Below, one piece after another: positions 1 through 5,956 of a stretch of DNA of 29,096 nt. The translations under genes and the position numbers were made by a program. The DNA comes from Gammaproteobacteria bacterium. GTDB taxonomy: Bacteria; Pseudomonadota; Gammaproteobacteria; Chromatiales; Chromatiaceae. The notes below the pieces were generated by a model, which did no database searches, had not been told where the DNA came from, and saw only the letters and a program-made list of their open reading frames with translations. Numbering within the stretch: the stretch's first letter is position 1; each line of letters opens with the position of its first letter. The stretch covers positions 1 to 29,096 of the forward strand of contig JAGVUH010000469.1 of NCBI GenBank assembly GCA_019136395.1. Reading direction: 5' to 3'.

Positions 1-49
1 GGGCCACCTTGCTGGCCGCCGCCTCCTCTTGTCCGCCCTGGGTGGCCCA

Positions 50-406
50 ATGCCGTCTACCGCAACTCAGCTTCCTGCCTGGTGTTTGACCGAGCATGTC
101 TGCCGCGTCTGTTTCGGCCGCGTCCTGGAGCGTTGGCAGGACACGCCCGACGGCAAGGTGCGGGTGGTGCGCTGCGCCAACTGCGCCACCGAGCTGTGGA
201 ACCAACCCGTGACCCATCTGTGCTGCTGCGGGCTGCGGACCAGCAACGGCAAGGATGCCGGGCTTCGCTGTCGGCGCAATGAGCGCCCGACCCCGGAACA
301 ACCAGCAGAGCTGGCGGTGGGGTTTGGCGAACCCAAGGCGGTGATGCCGCGGGCGCCGCGGAAGACTGCCGGGGTGCTGGGGCATCCCAGTTTGTTGTTG
401 GAGTAA
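50..406 (+). CDS. small zinc-ribbon protein
   Basis: An open frame of 118 residues begins at ATG 50; a TTG at 29 is also possible but looks less natural. Two Cys pairs, CRVC near residue 18 and CANC near residue 43, followed by a CCCG cluster, suggest a zinc ribbon or treble-clef fold. The middle of the protein, with the charged NGKDAGLRC segment and a proline-rich stretch after it, resembles small zinc-binding proteins I associate with phages and mobile elements, usually of unknown role. It lies just upstream of the terminase genes, so a nucleic-acid-binding role at the packaging locus is possible, but this is inference. The C-terminus is low in recognisable features. The gene may belong to the same transcript as the terminase genes, with a 14-base gap to the next good ribosome site and ATG. 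Confidence 0.6.
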   Translation: MPSTATQLPAWCLTEHVCRVCFGRVLERWQDTPDGKVRVVRCANCATELWNQPVTHLCCCGLRTSNGKDAGLRCRRNERPTPEQPAELAVGFGEPKAVMPRAPRKTAGVLGHPSLLLE

Positions 407-411
407 GGAGG
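406..411 (+). promoter_or_regulatory. strong ribosome binding site AGGAGG
   Basis: A full AGGAGG overlaps the TAA of the zinc-ribbon gene and sits 9 bases before ATG 421. That ATG opens a frame of only 19 codons (421-480), while the terminase-like frame has to start at GTG 449, which has no clear ribosome site. The site is therefore either for a short leader or for a longer protein that changes frame. Confidence 0.6.
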
Positions 412-448
412 ATAAGGGTCATGCCAAGACCAACCCCTGGAATTTGGC

Positions 449-904
449 GTGTCGGACGCGGCCATCGTCAAGCGCGCTAAGGCGGAAGGGTGGGGTGACG
501 GCAAGGATGTTGCCGAAACCATCCGGCGCAAAGTTAGCGAGAAAGTTAGCGCCATAGTTAGCGCGGACCCGGTTAAAAAGGCCCGCGAAATTGATGCGGC
601 GGCGGACCGGGCGGCGGACATTATTCGGCGCCACCAGGAAGAGCCCGAGACCGTGCGGGGCATGCTGTACGCGGGCATCGAGACGCATCAGGCCGCCGAG
701 AGCAAAGAGGCCAAGGCGCTAGCCTTTGAGGACCTCAAGGCGGCCAAGATCAGTTCCGAGGTCCTGCTGAACATCCATCGCCTGGAGCGCCAAGCCTGGA
801 ACCTGGATGAGGCGGCGGCGGTCAAGGCCTACCTGACCAAGCCGGAACTGCCCCCGCCGGACGTCTACCGGCGCATCGCCGAGGACCTGCTGCGGCGTGT
901 CTAG
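449..904 (+). CDS. putative terminase small subunit
   Basis: A 151-residue protein directly before and overlapping TerL, the usual place for the small terminase subunit, which recognises phage DNA and regulates packaging. The start of the frame, FGVSDAAIVKRAKAEGW, resembles the second and recognition helices of the helix-turn-helix found in small terminases, so the first helix seems to be missing. The rest is a charged, largely helical region (residues about 40-130), consistent with an oligomerisation domain. GTG 449 has no clear Shine-Dalgarno sequence, whereas ATG 421 in a different frame has a perfect one. Deleting one C from the CCCC run at about 434-437 would join ATG 421 to this frame. 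So the true N-terminus may come from a frameshift, or the gene may be mutated. The family call rests mostly on position and the partial helix-turn-helix. Confidence 0.55.
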   Translation: MSDAAIVKRAKAEGWGDGKDVAETIRRKVSEKVSAIVSADPVKKAREIDAAADRAADIIRRHQEEPETVRGMLYAGIETHQAAESKEAKALAFEDLKAAKISSEVLLNIHRLERQAWNLDEAAAVKAYLTKPELPPPDVYRRIAEDLLRRV

Positions 905-2450
905 GGTGACGCCGGAAACGGCGGTGGCCCGCGATCTGTGCCGGCATGACTTCTATTTTTTCACCCGCTGGCTGTTTCAAGCGCGCAAAGGGTTTCCGTG
1001 GATCAAGGCCGGGCATCACGCGCTGATTGCCGCGGCCCTGGAGCGGGTCTTTCGCGGCGAAAGCCGGCGGCTGATCATCAACGTGCCGCCGCGCAGCGGC
1101 AAGACCGAGATGGTGGTTATCAACTTCATGGCCTGGGCGATGGGCCAGGTCCCCGATTCCGAGTTTATTCATGCCTCCTACTCGGCGCGGTTAGCGACCA
1201 ACAATAGCTGGCAGACCCGGGAACTGTGCCTGCATGAGGAGTATCAGGCTATCTTTCCCGGCTGCGTGCTGCGCACCGACAGCAAGGCCAAGGACGAATG
1301 GCGCACCACCGCGGGCGGCTGCGTCTATGCCGTGGGCGCGGGCGGGTCCATCACCGGCTATGGCGCGGGCAAATATCGGGATACCTGGGGCGGGGCGCTG
1401 ATCCTCGACGACTTGCACAAGGCTGACGAGGCACGCTCGGATGTTATCCGTGAGCATGTGCTGGAGTGGTTTCAGAATACCCTGGAATCGCGCAAGAACA
1501 GCCCGGACACGCCAATCATCCTCATCATGCAGCGGCTGCATGAGCGCGACATTGCCGGCTGGTTGCTGGATGGCGGCAACGGCGAGCCTTGGGAGCACGT
1601 CAATTGCCCAGCCATCACCGCCGAAGGGGAGAGCCTGTGGCCTGAGAAGTGGAGCCTGGACGAGCTGCGGCGCATGGAACAAGCCAACCCCTACGTCTTC
1701 GCCGGCCAGTACCTGCAACGCCCGGCCCCGCCCGAGGGCGGGCTGATCAAGCCTGATGCCCTGGTGCCGGTGGACGCCCTCCCCGCCGGGGTGACGCAGT
1801 GGGTGCGCGGCTGGGACTTTGGCGCCACCACCGCCGGCGACTACACCGCCGGCGCCAAACTGGGGAAGTTGGCCGATGGACGCTTCATCATCGCCGACCT
1901 GGTGCGGTTGCGCGTGGGGCCGGATGAGCGCGACAGTGCGTTAAAAAATACCGCGGCGCGCGATGGCCTGACCTGCACCGTGTCCATCCCCCAGGACCCC
2001 GGCCAGGCCGGGCTGACCCAGGCCAAGTATCTGGTCCGGGAGTTGGCGGGCTATCACGTCAAGGCGTCCCCCGAGAGTGGCGACAAGGTCACCCGCGCCG
2101 GCCCCCTGGCGGCGCAGATCAACGTCGGCAACGTGCTGTTGCTCAAGGCGCCATGGAATGACGGCCTGATCAGCGAGATGCGCCTATTCCCCAATGGCGC
2201 CTACGATGACCAGGTGGACGCCCTCAGTCGGGCCTTCATGGAACTGGTGGGCAACGCCCCGGTGGAGGTGTTCATCCCCGATGGTAAGCTGGAGCCAGAC
2301 CTGAGCGGGGCGCCGACCTGTGGCCGTTGCGCGCATTTTGTCGCCGGCGCCTGCCGGGAACGGGGCTTTGGCACCCGGGCAGAGGCTGCGGCCTGTGAGG
2401 GGTACCTGCCGCGGCTGGTGGAACTGGCTGAAGTAGCGAGCGAGGCGTAA
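897..2450 (+). CDS. terL: phage terminase large subunit (TerL)
   Basis: A 517-residue packaging motor and nuclease that pumps DNA into the prohead and cuts it. The ATPase domain shows a Walker A variant at residues 62-70 (NVPPRSGKT) and Walker B at 168-172 (LILDD). The RNase-H-like nuclease domain follows, with acidic residues in WDFGATTAGDYT (about 303-314), the IPQDPGQAG segment and the YDDQVDA segment near residue 440. GTG 897 overlaps the end of the preceding gene by 8 bases, suggesting coupled translation; GTG 906 is an alternative start. The last 40 residues form an extra tail with Cys475, Cys478, Cys486 and Cys500 and His480, which may bind a metal ion. This is not a standard TerL part as far as I know. 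Length and motif order fit the terminase-6/GpA-like group. Confidence 0.93.
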   Translation: MSRVTPETAVARDLCRHDFYFFTRWLFQARKGFPWIKAGHHALIAAALERVFRGESRRLIINVPPRSGKTEMVVINFMAWAMGQVPDSEFIHASYSARLATNNSWQTRELCLHEEYQAIFPGCVLRTDSKAKDEWRTTAGGCVYAVGAGGSITGYGAGKYRDTWGGALILDDLHKADEARSDVIREHVLEWFQNTLESRKNSPDTPIILIMQRLHERDIAGWLLDGGNGEPWEHVNCPAITAEGESLWPEKWSLDELRRMEQANPYVFAGQYLQRPAPPEGGLIKPDALVPVDALPAGVTQWVRGWDFGATTAGDYTAGAKLGKLADGRFIIADLVRLRVGPDERDSALKNTAARDGLTCTVSIPQDPGQAGLTQAKYLVRELAGYHVKASPESGDKVTRAGPLAAQINVGNVLLLKAPWNDGLISEMRLFPNGAYDDQVDALSRAFMELVGNAPVEVFIPDGKLEPDLSGAPTCGRCAHFVAGACRERGFGTRAEAAACEGYLPRLVELAEVASEA

Positions 2451-2454
2451 GACG

Positions 2455-2667
2455 ATGGCCCACACCTGGCATCATGGCCGGCGCGCGAAACAGCAGCGCT
2501 TTGGTGACCTGTGGTGGTGGTACCAGCAGGAACCCAAGTGGTGGCGCAAGCTGTACAAACATGCCATCCGGCGGGCGCAAACCCGCCAGTGCGTGCATCG
2601 GGTGCTGCGGGGCGAGGAGGAGGTCTTGTGGCCCCTCGACAAGCGCCCCTGGGTCTACTACTGGTGA
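2455..2667 (+). CDS. small conserved phage protein, Trp-rich
   Basis: A 70-residue basic protein starting 4 bases after the TerL stop. It is rich in Trp, Arg and His and has segments EPKWWRKLYKH and a C-terminal PWVYYW. I associate this pattern of a basic Trp-rich body and an aromatic YYW end with short proteins near phage terminase genes, but no function is known to me. Its last codons overlap the next gene's GTG start (GTGA junction at 2664-2667), so the two are probably translated together. It has no membrane segment or signal peptide. Confidence 0.65.
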   Translation: MAHTWHHGRRAKQQRFGDLWWWYQQEPKWWRKLYKHAIRRAQTRQCVHRVLRGEEEVLWPLDKRPWVYYW

Positions 2668-2870
2668 AAGGCCGGGCTTGGCGCCGTCACCATCGGGCGC
2701 GGCTGAAGCGGGCGCGGCGCTGGTTTTGGGGGCGGGATCTACGCCAGGAGCCGAAATACCTGGCCCAGGCGGTGACGACGCCCTGCCCGTGCTCGTGCTG
2801 GCTGTGTCGGCCCCGGAAACATGGCGGGGACACGATGCAGGAGCGACGGGCCATGCTAAACTGCGAGTGA
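2664..2870 (+). CDS. small basic Cys-motif protein
   Basis: A 68-residue protein starting at GTG 2664, which overlaps the previous stop codon. The N-terminal half is very basic with an RRWFWGRDL segment; the second half has TPCPCSCWLC, a cluster of four Cys, then RKHGG and TMQERR. The order basic-WGRDL, TPxPCSCxxC, QERR is one I recognise from many short phage and mobile-element proteins of unknown role, which makes a real gene likely even though it is short. The Cys cluster could bind zinc or iron. Its TGA stop forms a GTGA at 2867-2870 that directly borders the structured RNA element that follows. Confidence 0.65.
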   Translation: MKGRAWRRHHRARLKRARRWFWGRDLRQEPKYLAQAVTTPCPCSCWLCRPRKHGGDTMQERRAMLNCE

Positions 2871-3085
2871 ACGCGCAAGCGTCTATCGAGGCTGGCCGTC
2901 GAGCCTGCGTAGCAAAGCGACGGCACAATCAATGCGCGGCGGCGTGGATAGACACGCAGCGAGGAGGCCGGGCGGCATACCCGGCTTGTGGGGATAACCC
3001 GGTGAACCCACATCGCTATGCCAGCCGGTGCCAGACCCGGCCCGCGCACCCCCTTTTGACCGGCTGGCGGAAACGCGGTATGCGA
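2871..3085 (+). ncRNA. structured RNA, HEARO/omega-RNA-like
   Basis: This gene-free stretch is dense in exact complementary segments. It opens with ACGC-GCAA-GCGT (2871-2882), a hairpin with a GNRA loop. GTCTATC 2881-2887 pairs with GATAGAC 2947-2953. GCCGTCG 2895-2901 pairs with CGACGGC 2918-2924, and AGGCT 2889-2893 can pair into that loop at 2902-2906. GCCGGG 2967-2972 pairs with CCCGGC 2980-2985, and the loop GGCATA 2974-2979 pairs with TATGCC 3017-3022, a pseudoknot. TGTGGG 2987-2992 pairs with CCCACA 3007-3012. CCAGCCGGT 3021-3029 pairs with ACCGGCTGG 3059-3067. The size (about 200 nt), pseudoknot and position directly after GTGA match what I recall of HEARO RNAs, the omega RNAs of IscB nucleases. 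No IscB gene follows, so this would be an ORF-less copy. The right end is a guess; the family call is from memory. Confidence 0.55.
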
Positions 3086-3164
3086 CTCCATGTCGAGAGC
3101 TAGGCCATCGCCCCCGAGAAGACGCCGCGTCCAAGGGGCAGGCGCCGGTCAGCCCAAATCACGG

Positions 3165-3212
3165 CCCCCTTCACCGTCGCTGCTGGCCAGGGCGGGCGCT
3201 AGGGGGTTTTTT
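3165..3212 (+). terminator. possible intrinsic terminator
   Basis: CCCCCT at 3165-3170 is complementary to AGGGGG at 3201-3206, which is followed directly by six T. The 30-base loop is long, though it holds the small palindrome CTGGCCAG. It would end transcription of the terminase operon and the structured RNA. The long loop lowers confidence. Confidence 0.4.
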
Positions 3213-3269
3213 ACGTTCCGCCGGTATCCTCACATAAGCCGGCGCGTTATTTTAGGCTCCGGAGGACGC

Positions 3270-3545
3270 ATGGCCCTGGACCCCACCCTGAATGGCTACC
3301 TGATGTGGACCCTGGCGCAGCACGTCCAGGATCTGGAAGAAGCGGGCACTCCGCGCACCGACGCCATGAGCCAGGTGGCGACGGCGGCGGACCTGGAGCT
3401 GACTGATGTTGTCTGGGCGTTCAGCTTGCACCCCGGCCGCGTCATGCCTGATGAGAGCATTTTCCCCATTCCGCCCGAAGACCTGGCGCGGATCAAAACC
3501 TTGGAAGCCCGCCTGACCGCGGCGGTCCCCAGCCCGCAGTCGTGA
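3270..3545 (+). CDS. hypothetical protein, 91 residues
   Basis: ATG 3270 has a good ribosome site (GGAGG, 3261-3265). The acidic protein has no membrane segment or signal peptide. A helical first part (residues 1-40) is followed by LTDVVWAFSLHPG and a PIPPEDLARIKTLEARL helix. I do not recognise a family. Its stop codon TGA (3543-3545) lies inside the first GTCGTGAC element, so the next transcription unit starts exactly at its end. Coming after a terminator, it may have its own promoter in 3213-3260, but I see no clear sigma-70 boxes there. Confidence 0.6.
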   Translation: MALDPTLNGYLMWTLAQHVQDLEEAGTPRTDAMSQVATAADLELTDVVWAFSLHPGRVMPDESIFPIPPEDLARIKTLEARLTAAVPSPQS

Positions 3546-3564
3546 CGCCATGCTGACCCCTGGT
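3539..3564 (+). promoter_or_regulatory. GTCGTGAC element, copy 1
   Basis: GTCGTGAC followed by GCCAT overlaps the stop codon of the preceding gene. It lies 44 bases before ATG 3583 of the membrane-protein gene. The second half is the least conserved of the eight copies. Putative phage promoter. Confidence 0.55.
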
Positions 3565-3582
3565 GACGATTCGGGGGTCCGC

Positions 3583-4083
3583 ATGACCAAGCTGCTTTAT
3601 CTCTTCCAGGTGCTGCGCTACGGCAGCGAACTGACCCATGCTGAAGCGTGGAAGGCGCGCGCCACGGCCATCGCCGCCCTGACCGGTGTGCTGTCGGCGG
3701 TGACCGGGTATGCTGTGTCTCAAGGCTGGCTGGCGGAAATCGACCCGCAGACCATTATGGAGGTGTCCAGCGCCGTGGTGACCATCGTCAGCGCCGTGCT
3801 GGCCTACTTCCAGGTGGCGACCAGTGGCCGAGTGGGGGTCGGCAAGGGCAAGGTCAGCGAGGTCGAACCGGCAGCGCCGCCCTTTCCCGATGTGTTGGAA
3901 TCGACTGCACTGCCGGAGGCCCAACGCCAAGCGCGCCCTGATGTGCGGCGTCCTGAGCCTGAGCCTGACCGCCTGCTCGACGCCACTCGGCGTGCTGGAC
4001 CCGCGTCGGTGTCGCTCGCGCCTGAGCGGGTGGAAGAGCGTCCTGGCCAGCGCCCCGACGATAACCCCTTCCTCTTTTCCTGA
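3583..4083 (+). CDS. two-helix membrane protein, possible holin or i-spanin
   Basis: A 166-residue protein with two probable membrane helices, residues about 27-46 and 58-78, joined by a short loop with acidic residues (EIDPQ), then a soluble, proline- and arginine-rich tail of about 85 residues. An in-frame ATG at 3550 also exists, but ATG 3583 keeps the 44-47 base distance from the GTCGTGAC element seen at other genes and has a G-rich stretch before it. The N-terminal pattern, LFQVLRYGSELTHAE-W then two helices, resembles small phage membrane proteins of unknown function. The place between TerL and portal suits a lysis gene; a holin role is inference. A second frame inside its tail encodes a possible lipoprotein. 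Confidence 0.6.
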   Translation: MTKLLYLFQVLRYGSELTHAEAWKARATAIAALTGVLSAVTGYAVSQGWLAEIDPQTIMEVSSAVVTIVSAVLAYFQVATSGRVGVGKGKVSEVEPAAPPFPDVLESTALPEAQRQARPDVRRPEPEPDRLLDATRRAGPASVSLAPERVEERPGQRPDDNPFLFS

Positions 4084-4129
4084 TGCCCTGACCACCTTGC
4101 AACCGGGGGTGAACTGCCCCCTGCGGTGA
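3890..4129 (+). CDS. possible nested o-spanin-like lipoprotein
   Basis: In another frame inside and past the end of the membrane-protein gene there is a 79-codon frame with MCGVLSLSLTAC, a hydrophobic stretch ending in a lipobox-like LTAC, preceded by Lys-Arg. Cleavage before the Cys would leave a mature lipoprotein of about 50 residues. An outer-membrane spanin (Rz1-like) is often nested in the gene of its partner in this way. The start is uncertain: ATG 3890, CTG 3938 or ATG 3941, none with a well-placed ribosome site. The mature part is only modestly proline-rich, unlike typical Rz1. It may be a chance frame in GC-rich DNA. Confidence 0.35.
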   Translation: MCWNRLHCRRPNAKRALMCGVLSLSLTACSTPLGVLDPRRCRSRLSGWKSVLASAPTITPSSFPDALTTLQPGVNCPLR

Positions 4130-4145
4130 GACGGTGAGGCCCGGA

Positions 4146-4171
4146 GTCGTGACGCCACACTAGGCGGCATG
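4146..4171 (+). promoter_or_regulatory. GTCGTGAC element, copy 2
   Basis: GTCGTGAC, GCCACAC, then GGCGGCATG, where the final ATG is the portal start codon (4169). There is no room for a ribosome site between the element and the start, so a transcript starting within it would be leaderless or nearly so. Confidence 0.65.
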
Positions 4172-5956
4172 AACACCGAGACCGCCGCCGCCGTCGCCTT
4201 CCGCGACGATGCCCCCCAGGCCGAACGCACTGCCGCCCTGGCGGAGTTGCAGCAGGTCTATCGCCCCAGCGACACCCTGACGCCGGCCACCCTGGCGCAA
4301 ATCTTCGAGGTCGCCCAGTACGACCCGCTGAACAAGGCGATCAGGAACAACGTCGTGCCGTTCCCCGGGGCCAACCAAGGCAAGCCGGGCATGCAGTCGG
4401 TACTCAATGACGACTGGATCATGAGCCTGCAGGGCGACTACATGGAAAAGCCCGGCGGCCTGACCTTCACCGCCCTGCGCAGCATTGTTGACCAGACGCC
4501 GGTGCTGTCCGCGGTCCTCCTGACCCGCCTGCGCCAGGTAATGCGCTTCTGCCGCATCCAGGAATCGGGCGAGGGCTTGGGCTACACCATCCGCCACCTC
4601 GATAAGGACCATCAACTGGGCACCGATGAGCAGGAGGTCATCAATCGCCTGAATCGCTTTTTCCTGCACTGCGGCTGGGAGTCCAACCCGCGGCAACGCA
4701 AGAAATTGCGCCGCGACAGCTTTCCGCAATTCGTGCAGAAACTGGTGCGCGACACCCTGGTTCTGGATGCCGCCAGTATCGAGACCGAGTTCAAGCGCGA
4801 CCGCGCCAAGGGCCTGGACGGGCTCTATGCAGTGGACGGCGCCACCATCCGCTTGACCACCGAGGAGGGCTATCAGGACGACCCGGAGATCTACGCCGTG
4901 CAGGTGGTCGCCGGGCGCATTCGCACCGCTTACACCCACGACGACCTGATCTATGAACCGCGCAACCCGCGCGCCGACGTGCTGATCGGCGGCTATGGCC
5001 TGAGTGAGACCGAGTTACTGGTGCGGGTGGTGACCGGCTTCCTCAACGCCATGTCGGTCAACATCCGCGGCTTCAGCGAGAACCATATCCCGCGTGGCGT
5101 GCTGCACCTGACCGGCAACTACAGCCCCGAGGACCTGACCGCGTTCCGCCGCTACTGGAACAGCATGGTCAAGGGCGTGCAGGGCGCCTGGTCGCTACCG
5201 ATCCTGGTCAGCCGCGATCAGGAGAGCAAGGCGAGCTTTGAAAACTTTGGAATTTCTTGGGATGAGATGTATTTTGCGAAATGGATGACATTTCTTACGT
5301 CTATTATTTGTAGTGTTTATGGCATGTCGCCGTCGGAGATCAGCTTCGACAGCTTCACCGCCGGCAACACCTCGGCCCTGTCCGGCAGCGACACCGAGGA
5401 GAAACTGGCCGATTCCAAGGACAAGGGCTTGCGTCCCCTGCTGGCCTACTTCGAGTCCCTGTTCACCGACTACGTGGTGCAGGACTTCAGCGACCAGTAC
5501 TGCTTCCGCTGGACCGGGCTGGACGAGGAAGACCTGCAAATGCGCGATCAGCGCGCACGCCTGGTGCTGACGGTCAACGAGCTGCGCGCCGAGGAGGGCT
5601 ACCAGGCCCTGGACGGCCCTCTGGGCGAGGCGCCGGTGAACCCGTCACTGGTGGGTCCCTGGCTGCAACTGACGCAGCAGCCAGCGCCCCAGCCGGGTAT
5701 GGACTTCGGTCAGCCGGGGCAGTATGACGAAAGCCAGGAGCAGGACCCGGCGGGGGGTGGGGGGCAAGATCAGGGGCAAGGTCCCGACTTTGGCCAGGAC
5801 CCGGCGCCCGATTTTACCGGGCAACAGGGCGATGAGACGGGACCGGACTTTGGCCATGCGCCCGGGCCGGACTTTGGCCAGGAGCAGGGTCAGCCACCGT
5901 TGCGCAAGGCCCATGATCCGGGGTTGTATGTCTACCGGTTGGGGGAGTGGGCGTGA
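4169..5956 (+). CDS. phage portal protein
   Basis: A 595-residue protein that would form the dodecameric DNA channel at one head vertex, where TerL docks. Support comes from position (after terminase, before the Mu-F-like gene), length, and typical portal segments: LRQVMRFCRI near residue 120, LVRDTLVLDAAS(I)E near 190-205, LSETELLVRVV near 275-285, and the conserved YFAKWMTFLTSIICSVYGM with PSEI near 370-390. The first 70 residues are variable. The last 90 residues are low-complexity, rich in Gln, Gly, Asp and Pro, with repeated DFG units, and end in LRKAHDPGLYVYRL. The bases 5233-5323 are strikingly AT-rich. Start ATG 4169 is the end of the GTCGTGAC element and has no Shine-Dalgarno sequence. 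Confidence 0.87.
   Translation: MNTETAAAVAFRDDAPQAERTAALAELQQVYRPSDTLTPATLAQIFEVAQYDPLNKAIRNNVVPFPGANQGKPGMQSVLNDDWIMSLQGDYMEKPGGLTFTALRSIVDQTPVLSAVLLTRLRQVMRFCRIQESGEGLGYTIRHLDKDHQLGTDEQEVINRLNRFFLHCGWESNPRQRKKLRRDSFPQFVQKLVRDTLVLDAASIETEFKRDRAKGLDGLYAVDGATIRLTTEEGYQDDPEIYAVQVVAGRIRTAYTHDDLIYEPRNPRADVLIGGYGLSETELLVRVVTGFLNAMSVNIRGFSENHIPRGVLHLTGNYSPEDLTAFRRYWNSMVKGVQGAWSLPILVSRDQESKASFENFGISWDEMYFAKWMTFLTSIICSVYGMSPSEISFDSFTAGNTSALSGSDTEEKLADSKDKGLRPLLAYFESLFTDYVVQDFSDQYCFRWTGLDEEDLQMRDQRARLVLTVNELRAEEGYQALDGPLGEAPVNPSLVGPWLQLTQQPAPQPGMDFGQPGQYDESQEQDPAGGGGQDQGQGPDFGQDPAPDFTGQQGDETGPDFGHAPGPDFGQEQGQPPLRKAHDPGLYVYRLGEWA
5233..5323 (+). other. AT-rich patch inside the portal gene
   Basis: By direct count about 30 of 90 bases are G or C here, against roughly two thirds in the flanking gene. 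The codons switch to TTT, ATT, TCT, TAT, CTT and AGT, which are otherwise rare in this window, while the encoded protein stays portal-like. Edges are sharp, especially at the right end. Confidence 0.8.
5695..5895 (+). repeat. degenerate DFG repeats in portal tail
   Basis: The DNA codes for several copies of [PM]-D-F-[GT] spaced 9-25 residues apart in a Gln/Gly-rich tail. Several copies share a CCGGACTTTGGCCA-like core. This is a flexible low-complexity tail, possibly expanding by slippage. Confidence 0.6.

Noticed and set aside
2474..3103. Long + strand frame across 2474-3103
   Set aside because: It runs out of frame through two better-supported small genes and the structured RNA, and its product has no recognisable pattern.
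4100..4130. Hairpin GGGGG / CCCCC before the portal gene
   Set aside because: There is no T-run after it, so it does not look like an intrinsic terminator.
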